DNA of 7,886 bases from DATBDE01 sp036270095 (GTDB lineage Bacteria; Actinomycetota; Thermoleophilia; Solirubrobacterales; Solirubrobacteraceae), in contig DATBDE010000094.1 of the NCBI GenBank assembly GCA_036270095.1, forward strand, positions 1 through 7,886, written 5' to 3'. Below, piece after piece: positions 1 through 5,479 of the stretch (within the stretch, counting starts at the first letter, position 1; each line of letters opens with the position of its first letter). The notes beneath the pieces were generated by a model that saw only the letters and a list, made by a program, of their open reading frames with translations, ran no database searches and was not told the origin of the DNA. Made by a program: the position numbers and the translations under genes.

Positions 1-425
1 GGGTCCGCGAGCAGCCTGGCGGTGTAGGAGCCGTCCGGATCGCCGCCGGCGGCGCGGGCGGCGATCGTGCGCTCGAGCCCGGGCAGGACCTCGTGCGGCG
101 CCGGCGGCTCGAGCTCACCCCGGTAAAAGCAGGTGCGCTCGCCGGTGTGGCATGCCGGCCCCGCCGGCTCCACCAGCGCCAGGAGCGCGTCGCCATCGCA
201 GTCTCGGCGCAGGGCCTTCAGGCGCTGGGTGTTGCCCGACATCGCGCCCTTGTGCCAGAGCTCGTCGCGCGAGCGGCTCCAGAAGTGCATCTCGCCGGTC
301 TCGCGCGTCCTGCTCAGCGCCTCCGCGTTCATGTACGCGAGCGTGAGGACCTCGCCCGTGCGCCAGTCCTGGACGATGCACGGGACGAGCCCTCGCTCGT
401 CGTAGCTGATCTCGTCGTCGGTCAC
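1..425 (-). CDS. hisIE: Bifunctional phosphoribosyl-AMP cyclohydrolase / phosphoribosyl-ATP pyrophosphatase, 3' end outside window
   Basis: This enzyme catalyses two early cytoplasmic steps of histidine biosynthesis: pyrophosphate removal from phosphoribosyl-ATP (HisE) and opening of the adenine ring of phosphoribosyl-AMP (HisI). The visible 141 residues show a near-complete HisI domain (about 1-104): GLVPCIVQD, LAYMNAEAL, HFWSRSRDELWHKG (47-60), SGNTQ, the metal-binding DCDGDALL (76-82) and ACHTGERTCFYRG (91-103). After a Pro-rich linker the start of HisE is visible (LERTIAARAAGG..GSYTARLL, about 117-139), then the window ends. MSGN stands where TSGN is usual. The start is GTG at 425-423. 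It overlaps the TGA of the thiolase C-terminal frame (424-422) as GTGA, so translation is probably coupled to the upstream thiolase. The family assignment is secure; the fusion to HisE is inferred from the linker and the first HisE helix only. Confidence 0.93.
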   Translation of the reverse strand, partial: MTDDEISYDERGLVPCIVQDWRTGEVLTLAYMNAEALSRTRETGEMHFWSRSRDELWHKGAMSGNTQRLKALRRDCDGDALLALVEPAGPACHTGERTCFYRGELEPPAPHEVLPGLERTIAARAAGGDPDGSYTARLLAD

Positions 426-1419
426 GCGGCTGGACGGTACACAGTCACCACCGCTGCTCCGCCCAGCCCGATGTTGTGCTGGATGCCGGTGGTCGCGGCG
501 CCTCGTAGGTGATGAGCTCGTTGGCCGAGAACCAGTCGTGCAGCTCGACGACGTGGGCCTCCTGCGGGCCGGCCTGCGCCTCCTCGTAGGCGCGGTTGGC
601 GGCCTCGCGGCTCATGTCGCAGCCGACGATCTTGATGCAGCTCTCGTCCTCGAACGAGCTGCGCAGGTCGGTGACCATGGCCTGGCCGGCGATCTCGATC
701 GCGCGGTCGCCGAGGCCGTGCTCGTCGACGAAGCGCTCGGACGCGATCACCGCAGCGGCCGCGCCGTCCGAGGTGGGCGAGCACTGCAGCTTGGTCAGCG
801 GCTCGTGGATGACCTTGGCCTGCTTGATCTCGTCCAGCGTGTACTCGTCCTGGAACTGGGCGTACGGGTTGTTGACCGAGTGGCGGTGGTTCTTCCAGCC
901 GATCCAGGCGAAGTGGTCGGGATTCGACCCGAAGCGCTCCATGTGCTCGCGGCCCGCGTTGCCGAACATCTGCGGCGCGGGCGGGCTCGATTCGGGCTCG
1001 CGCAGCGCGAACATGGCCAGCGCGTGCTTGTCGACCGGGTTCGTGCGGTCGGTGTACTTCACGCCCAGCGAGCCCCGCTCCATCTTCTCGAAGCCGAGCG
1101 CGAGCACGCAGTCGGCCAGGCCGCCCCTGATCGCCTGGCGGGCCATGAACAGGGCGGTGGACCCGGTCGAGCAGTTGTTGTTCACGTTGATGACCGAGAT
1201 GCCGGTGAGGCCGAGCCCGTACACCCCGCGCTGCCCGCTGGTGCTGTCGCCGTAGCAGTAGCCGACGTAGGCCTGCTCGATCGCGTCGTACGCGATCCCC
1301 GCGTCCTCGAGCGCCTTCGTGCCGGCCTCGCGGGCCATGTCGGGGTAGTCCCACTCGCGCCTTCCCGGCTTCTCGAACTTCGTCATCCCGACGCCGACGA
1401 CGTACGTGCGATTGCTCAT
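422..1419 (-). pseudogene. SCP-X/lipid-transfer-type thiolase (acetyl-CoA acetyltransferase family) with internal deletion and frameshift
   Basis: Thiolases of this family cleave or form 3-ketoacyl-CoA in fatty-acid or sterol side-chain metabolism. The frame from ATG 1419 gives MSNRTYVVGVGMTKF, the nucleophile loop NNNCSTGSTAL (Cys83), the substrate-region segments PYAQFQDEYTLDEI and CSPTSDGAAAAV, and the HDxF loop as HDWFSANELITYEA (294-307). After codon 307 (499-501) this frame reads nonsense and stops at 445 (324 aa). In the next frame the family's C-terminal strand follows at once: GIQHNIGLGGAAVVTVYRP, ending at TGA 424-422. Relatives carry about 65-70 residues between these blocks, including the GHPxGATG catalytic-His loop, so roughly 200 bp not divisible by three is missing. 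The preserved C-terminus abuts hisIE by a GTGA overlap. The deletion may be recent, or an assembly or sequencing collapse. The HDWF loop has Trp where SCP-2 thiolases usually have Cys. I see no clear Shine-Dalgarno; a leaderless start is possible. Confidence 0.85.
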
Positions 1420-1478
1420 GCTGGGGATTCTGCCGTTTCGTGCGTTTGGGGTGCCGGTTGGCTGGAAAGCCCGGAGTG
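1420..1478. promoter_or_regulatory. Divergent intergenic region between the thiolase and the 38-codon ORF
   Basis: This 59-bp gap separates two divergent start codons and is the only plausible promoter region for both. On the minus strand CAGAAT lies about 8 bases before the thiolase ATG. It fits the xAxxxT core of an actinobacterial -10 and would suit a leaderless transcript, but no convincing -35 accompanies it. On the plus strand GGAAAG (1464-1469) and GGAG (1473-1476) precede the small ORF. GGAAAG has a workable spacing as a ribosome-binding site, while GGAG is too close to the ATG. I find no palindromic operator. Promoter function is inferred from layout. Confidence 0.35.
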
Positions 1479-1595
1479 ATGGCCGACAAACGCCCCATCC
1501 ACGGCATCACCACCAGCCCGCGCGGCAACCCGGCCGTCGAGAAGGTCGACTACGAGCGCGGGCTGGCGAAGCTCGCCCGCATCGTCGGCAACTAG
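1479..1595 (+). CDS. Hypothetical 38-aa small protein
   Basis: The frame runs from ATG 1479 to TAG 1593-1595. It begins MADKRPIHGITTSPRGNP and ends LAKLARIVGN. Of the 38 sense codons all but AAA (and none other) end in G or C, which matches the coding bias of the real genes in the window and is strong evidence of coding for so short a frame. The product is basic and soluble, with a Gly/Pro-containing first half and a short amphipathic stretch (YERGLAKLARIV) at the end; no signal peptide or membrane segment is seen. GGAAAG lies 9 bases before the ATG. It diverges from the thiolase and converges on the DUF559-like gene, with both stop codons sharing one CTAG (1592-1595). I do not recognise the family. 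It could also be the remnant of a longer protein. Confidence 0.55.
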   Translation: MADKRPIHGITTSPRGNPAVEKVDYERGLAKLARIVGN

Positions 1596-2517
1596 GCCGT
1601 CAGGAGAACCCCCACCTGCGCGACGATCGCCGCCGGCTCGACGTCGAGCCGGCGCGCGGTCACGCGTAGCGTCCGGTGCCCGGCGGCCAGGAGCGCGGCG
1701 TCGCGCTTGCGGTCGCGCTCGAACGCGGCTCGCGTTCCATGGGTCGCGAAGCCGTCGAGCTCGACGATCAGTCGTTCCTTGCGCCACACGACATCGACCT
1801 CAAAACCAGCGACGAGGGTGTTGAGCGTGGGTCTCGGCAGCCCGGCTTGGGCGATGAGCGTCAGGAACCGGCGCTCGAGCTCGCTCTTCGTCCGGGCGGA
1901 CTGGGGGTCGTAGACGCTCAGTGCTCGTTGGAGCGCGCGGCCCCCGGGGTGACCGTTCGCCCGTGTGAGCAGCTCGCGGATCGGCCGCGTGTCGATCAGT
2001 CCTCTTCGCTCGGCTTCCTCCAGCGCGCGAACGACGGCATCGAGAGGGGTGAGGGATGCGAGGTCGAGGAGCGTCCGCGGGAGGCTGGTGGTCGGGATGT
2101 GGTCGTGGGTGGTCCTGTCGGTTTCGGCGAGGATGGCCCGGTGAGGGTGATGCCGGGCCGGTGGTGGCTCGCCTTGCGTCCGGTGGTCACGTCGAAGCGG
2201 GTCTGCGCCGTCGGGCGGATGCCCCAGAGCGCCGCCGCTGACCGGTGGCTCAGGACCGCTCCGGGCCCACACGCGAGCACCGCCGCCAACCAATGCCCTC
2301 TCCGCTCGATCGCGCGATGGCCGACAGCGAAAACACCGCGATGAAGGGGGAGCAGCCGCCCGACCGCCACGCGTCTGTGGATCGCGCTGGCGCTCAGGCC
2401 GAGCGCGAGCAGCTGCCGTCTGGCCACCACCCCGTACTGCCGGGACGCGAGCTCGGCCAGCGCTTGGTCGGGGGGTTTGTGTTCTTTGGCCCGGTATTCG
2501 GGCTCAACTGCACACAC
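1592..2517 (-). pseudogene. AbiEi-type N-terminal / DUF559 (Vsr-like) protein, frameshifted
   Basis: Two frames together make one protein of about 308 aa. Frame one (GTG 2517 to 2143) holds a winged-helix-like AbiEi antitoxin N-terminal domain: DQALAELASRQYGVVARRQL, SASAIHRRV, GRLLPLHRGVFAVGH, and LSHRSAAALWGIR, ending RPGITL. Frame two (2142 to stop 1594-1592) continues HRAILAETDRTTHDHIP, then RTLLDLAS, ALEEAERRGLID, and a DUF559 domain (about 212-308): SELERRFLTL, GFEVDVVW, LIVELDGF, HGTRAAFERDRKRDAALLAAG. EVD and ELD fit the acidic residues of the restriction-endonuclease-like fold. One added C after 2143 (CTC CAC CGG) restores a continuous family-typical ITLHRA, so a single-base deletion or consensus error explains the break. 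The exact start is uncertain; TTG 2565 is further upstream in frame, and GTG 2517 overlaps the preceding oxidoreductase gene by 14 bases. Function is unproven; no partner toxin is visible. Confidence 0.8.
2489..2503. other. Short inverted repeat after the oxidoreductase stop codon
   Basis: GCCCG and CGGGC flank a 5-base loop directly after the TGA (2506-2504) of the FAD-oxidoreductase gene, inside the first codons of the DUF559-like gene. There is no T-run on either side, so it is not a standard intrinsic terminator. The surrounding bases (about 2470-2520) are visibly less GC-rich than the rest of the window, as if this was once an intergenic spacer. It may be a weak 3'-end structure or chance. 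Confidence 0.2.
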
Positions 2518-3676
2518 CCCCCGAGACTGCCGCCGAAACTGTTGCGTGAGACCCCTGGTCTGCAAAGGAAGGGTGCGCCTGGTCCAGGTACCAGCCGAAG
2601 CTTCGGTCGATGATGCGCTGGTTGGACATCGCCCGCAGCAGGACGGTCAGGACGCGGGGCGGGAGGGCTGGGATCAGGCGCTGGAGCTGCAGCGCGCGGC
2701 GAAACGCGCGCTCGTGGCGGGCGGAGAACGCCGCGTAGCGCTCGAGCGCCCGCTCGCGCGACTGGGCGCCCGCCAGCACATCGCGCAGCTCGCGACCGCA
2801 CGCGATCCCGAAGTAGAACGCCGTCCGGATGCCCTCCCCGGACAGCGGGAAGCAGTGGCCGGCGCTGTCGCCGACGAAGAAGACGCCGTCCTCGGTGGCG
2901 TCTCGAAGCCGGTGCGGGAACCAGTTGCCCTGGTAGCGCACGGGCGGGTAGTCGAGCCGCTCGGCCAGCGCGACGGTCGGCTCCTTGACGTGGTCGCGCG
3001 GCTCGTATGAGCCCGCGCCCACCCGCTGCTCGCCGTCGGCGGGCACGCGCCACAGATAGCCGCTGGGCACGAGCGAGCGCTCGATCCACACGTCGAGGTC
3101 CTCGCCGCCCGGGCCGTGCGGGTGCACCTCCAGGCCGCGCGACAGCGGCGCGTCGGGCGGCTGGTAGCCGGACGTGGCGAGCACCCGCCGCCAGCCGAGA
3201 GCGTCCACGACCACGCCGCCCGAGACCACGCCCCGGTCGGTGACGACACAAACGTCCGACCCACCCTCATTCGTTGCGCCGTTCTCCCGCCCGACGACCT
3301 TCGCGGTCTCGAAGCGAGCGCCGCCACATTGGTCCCACAATGCAAGACACAGCGCCCGGTAGTCAAACGACGACCACGACCACGGCAGGCGGTAGCGGTA
3401 GGACCCGAACGGGGTGGAGAAGCGCATGCACGGGATCTCCTGGCGGATCGCCGCCGCGACGCCCATCGCCTGCAGCCACACGGTCGGCGCCGCGCAGGCC
3501 GAGGTGGCGCGCTCGCCGATCTCGTAACGGTCCAGGACCACCACCGAAGCCCCGGACGACGCGAGCTCGCGCGCAACCGAGAGCCCCGCGAACGACGCGC
3601 CGCACACGAGGACGTCGGCGCGCACGCCGTCCAGCGACGTGCGCTCCGCGCCGCGCTTGGTTGCCCGGACCGTCAT
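2504..3676 (-). CDS. FAD-dependent oxidoreductase, geranylgeranyl-reductase-like family
   Basis: This is a 390-aa flavoprotein of the geranylgeranyl reductase / lycopene cyclase-like group. Members reduce or cyclise isoprenoid chains. Residues 21-50 form the FAD Rossmann unit (DVLVCGASFAGLSVARELA.., ending VVLDR), with GASFAG replacing canonical GxGxxG. Residues 152-167 (GGVVVDALGWRRVLA) match the second nucleotide-binding segment. GDSAGHCFPLSGEGIRTAF (269-287) is the C-terminal FAD-binding motif, preceded by YQGNWFPHRL. No signal peptide or membrane helix is seen. ATG 3676 overlaps the stop of the phytoene-synthase-like gene as ATGA, so the two are a coupled unit and the substrate is probably an isoprenoid. 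Codons near 3240-3310 and the last 18 codons (after HPSFA) use more A/T third positions; that tail looks like read-through into former spacer. Exact reaction and substrate cannot be assigned. Confidence 0.8.
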   Translation of the reverse strand: MTVRATKRGAERTSLDGVRADVLVCGASFAGLSVARELASSGASVVVLDRYEIGERATSACAAPTVWLQAMGVAAAIRQEIPCMRFSTPFGSYRYRLPWSWSSFDYRALCLALWDQCGGARFETAKVVGRENGATNEGGSDVCVVTDRGVVSGGVVVDALGWRRVLATSGYQPPDAPLSRGLEVHPHGPGGEDLDVWIERSLVPSGYLWRVPADGEQRVGAGSYEPRDHVKEPTVALAERLDYPPVRYQGNWFPHRLRDATEDGVFFVGDSAGHCFPLSGEGIRTAFYFGIACGRELRDVLAGAQSRERALERYAAFSARHERAFRRALQLQRLIPALPPRVLTVLLRAMSNQRIIDRSFGWYLDQAHPSFADQGSHATVSAAVSGGVCS

Positions 3677-4518
3677 CGACCACGCAGGGTAAGGGCCACG
3701 GCCTGGCCGAGCTCGACCGCGTTGAGCTCCGTGCGCCGCCCGAGCACGTCGTAGCCGACGCGCTCGATCCGCTCCAGCACGCGCACGTAGACGGCCCGGG
3801 CCAGGCGGATGGCCGGGCGCACGCGGCCGTCGGTAGCGGCCACCGCCGGCTCCGTGGCCGCGAACAGGTTGCGGGCGCGGTCGACCTCGCCGGCCACCAG
3901 TGAGCGCAGTCGCGGCGAGGCCGAGCGGCGCGCGAGCTCGGGCTCTCCCGCATCAGGCAGGTAGACGCGGTCCAGCACCCAGTCCTCGCGCACGTCGCGG
4001 ATGAAGTTCGTGAGCTGGAACGCCTTGCCCAGCGCTCCGAAGGCGTCGCGGTCGGCTGGCGGCGCGCCCAGCAGCGGGGCCATGATCCGGCCCACCGACC
4101 CCGCCGAGCCGTCCATGTAGCGGTCAAGCTCGTCCGCGGTGGCGATCCGCACCCGGCCGCAGTCGACCCGCATCGAACGCATGTAGACCCGCAGCTCGTC
4201 CAGCGGCAGGTCGTGGCGCGAGCCCGCGTCGACCAGCGCCGCGATCACCGGGTGGTCCGAGCTCCCGCGCTGCAGGCCGGTCGCCAGCGCGCCCTCCCAC
4301 GCGTCCAGCGCCGCCAGGCGGGCGGCGGGATCGCTCGGCCGCCGCGGCCCGTCGACCAGCTCGTCGGCCCCACGCACGAACCCGTAGAGCGCGTGCACGG
4401 CCGGGCGCACGTCGGGCGGCAGCCGGCGCGTGGCCCAGTAGTACGTCGGGTCGTGGCGGCGGTGGATGCGCCGGCACAGCTCGTAGGACCCGTTGAGGTC
4501 CGTGGGTAGGGTCGTCAT
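3673..4518 (-). CDS. crtB: Squalene/phytoene synthase family protein, phytoene-synthase-like
   Basis: Enzymes of this family join two prenyl diphosphates head to head; phytoene synthase makes phytoene from two geranylgeranyl diphosphates, the entry step of carotenoid synthesis. The 281-aa product has both Mg2+-diphosphate Asp motifs: DELVD (52-56, in YGFVRGADELVD) and DVRED (175-179, in FQLTNFIRDVREDW), plus RVYLP. YMDGSAGSVGRIMAPLLG (134-151) resembles the YMDGSA segment of actinobacterial CrtB rather than HpnC/HpnD. It is slightly shorter than most CrtB proteins (about 300 aa or more). I chose ATG 4518, giving MTTLPTDLNGSYELCRRI; an in-frame ATG at 4533 would add five residues. It lies first in a coupled pair (ATGA, 3673-3676) with an FAD oxidoreductase. 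No desaturase is in view, so a squalene-type product cannot be excluded. Confidence 0.85.
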   Translation of the reverse strand: MTTLPTDLNGSYELCRRIHRRHDPTYYWATRRLPPDVRPAVHALYGFVRGADELVDGPRRPSDPAARLAALDAWEGALATGLQRGSSDHPVIAALVDAGSRHDLPLDELRVYMRSMRVDCGRVRIATADELDRYMDGSAGSVGRIMAPLLGAPPADRDAFGALGKAFQLTNFIRDVREDWVLDRVYLPDAGEPELARRSASPRLRSLVAGEVDRARNLFAATEPAVAATDGRVRPAIRLARAVYVRVLERIERVGYDVLGRRTELNAVELGQAVALTLRGR

Positions 4519-4537
4519 CGAGGGCCTAAGCATCGCG
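4519..4537. promoter_or_regulatory. 19-bp gap between divergent start codons
   Basis: The phytoene-synthase-like gene starts at 4518 (minus) and the ATPase at 4538 (plus), so no promoter pair fits between them and at least one promoter must lie within the opposite gene. For the minus strand, TTGTCG (4557-4552) and GATGCT (4534-4529) are 17 bases apart and would yield a nearly leaderless transcript. For the plus strand, TAGGGT (4507-4512) fits TANNNT but has no evident -35. Both are weak matches read by eye. Confidence 0.25.
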
Positions 4538-5479
4538 ATGGGATCGATACTCGACAAGCGGTTGGTGTGGATCACCGGCAAGGGCGGCGTCGGCAAGAGC
4601 ACCGTGGCCGCCGCGCTGGGCATGGCCGGCGCCCGCCGGGGCAAGCGCACGATCGTGTGCGAGGTCGGCGCGCAGGAGCGGCTCTCGCGCCTGTTCCGCC
4701 GCCAGGGCGTGGCCGGCGACGAGACCCTGCTGACCGACGAGCTGTGGGCGACATCGATCGATCCCCAGGCGGCGCTGCGCGAATGGCTCGGCACCCAGGT
4801 GGGCGGCACGCTGGCTCGGGCGCTGAACTCGGCCAGCGCGTTCCAGTACTTCGTGGCCGCCGCGCCCGGGGCCAAGGAGCTCGTCACCGTGACCAAGGTG
4901 TGGGAGCTCGGGCAGGACAGCCGCTGGAAGCGCAGCGCGCGCGGGTACGACCTCGTCGTGGTCGACGCCCCCGCCTCCGGACATGGCGTGAGCATGCTGC
5001 GCACGCCCAAGACGTTCGCCGACCTCGCCCGTATCGGCCCCATCCACAAGCAGGCCGACGTGGTGTGGAAGTCGCTGCGCGACCGCCGCAACACCGGCTA
5101 CGTCGCCGTGGCCCTCCCCGAGGAGATGCCGGTGACCGAGACGCTGGAGCTCGACCGCACGCTGGCCGACCAGGTCGGGCGGCGCCTCGACGTCGTGGTC
5201 GTCAACGGCGTCTACCCGCGCCGCTTCAACGGCGCCGAGCTCGACAGCATCCGGGCCAGCGCCGGCAACGGTCGCTCGCGGGCGACGATCGGCGCGCTGC
5301 GCGCGGCCGGCGTCGAGGCCGAGCGCCACCGGACCCAGCAGAGCGAGGTCGGCCGCCTGCGCCGGCGCCTGCGCGGCAGCAGCGACGCCACCGTGGTGAC
5401 GCTCCCGTACCTGTTCGAGCCCGAGATCGAGCTCGAGGGCGTCGACCGGCTCGGGCGCGAGCTGGAGCGCAAGCTGTGA
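4538..5479 (+). CDS. ArsA/Get3-like anion-transporting ATPase family protein
   Basis: This 313-aa cytoplasmic P-loop ATPase belongs to the ArsA/Get3 branch of the deviant-Walker SIMIBI class. GKGGVGKST (14-22) has the signature Lys of the deviant Walker A. YDLVVVDAPASGHGVSMLRTP (137-157) is the Walker B/switch region, where arsenite pump ATPases typically read DTAPTGH. LDVVVVNGVYP (218-227) is the Asn-containing base-recognition strand. No CxC zinc motif of eukaryotic Get3 and no ArsA-like Cys triad is apparent, so arsenite transport is unlikely. Actinobacterial relatives (for example Rv3679/Rv3680) usually come as an adjacent pair; here only one copy is present. ATG 4538 was chosen because the fold begins at KRLVWITGKGG; an in-frame ATG at 4493 would overlap the divergent gene. 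Its TGA (5477-5479) overlaps the next start as GTGA. Substrate is unknown. Confidence 0.85.
   Translation: MGSILDKRLVWITGKGGVGKSTVAAALGMAGARRGKRTIVCEVGAQERLSRLFRRQGVAGDETLLTDELWATSIDPQAALREWLGTQVGGTLARALNSASAFQYFVAAAPGAKELVTVTKVWELGQDSRWKRSARGYDLVVVDAPASGHGVSMLRTPKTFADLARIGPIHKQADVVWKSLRDRRNTGYVAVALPEEMPVTETLELDRTLADQVGRRLDVVVVNGVYPRRFNGAELDSIRASAGNGRSRATIGALRAAGVEAERHRTQQSEVGRLRRRLRGSSDATVVTLPYLFEPEIELEGVDRLGRELERKL

Noticed and set aside
538..1479. 313-codon plus-strand frame over the thiolase
   Set aside because: It is antisense to a frame with clear thiolase motifs and has no domain of its own.
2135..2150. Programmed ribosomal frameshift in the DUF559-like gene
   Set aside because: No slippery heptamer or downstream structure is evident; a one-base deletion gives a simpler account.
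1592..2517. AbiE-type toxin-antitoxin pair
   Set aside because: Only an AbiEi-like N-terminal domain is present; there is no AbiEii nucleotidyltransferase next to it, and fusions with DUF559 are common stand-alone actinobacterial proteins.
4519..5094. N-terminal extension of the phytoene-synthase-like protein to 473 aa
   Set aside because: It lies antisense to the ATPase gene and contains no family sequence; homology begins at about NGSYELCRRI.
4567..5475. Long upstream extension of the transferase reading frame
   Set aside because: The conserved domain begins at AVATSQP just after GTG 5476; the upstream part is the shifted frame of the ATPase and is Arg/Gly-rich nonsense.
4538..5479. Arsenite-efflux ATPase (arsA of an ars operon)
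   Set aside because: It lacks the ArsA cysteines and duplicated halves, and no arsB, arsC, arsD or arsR is nearby.
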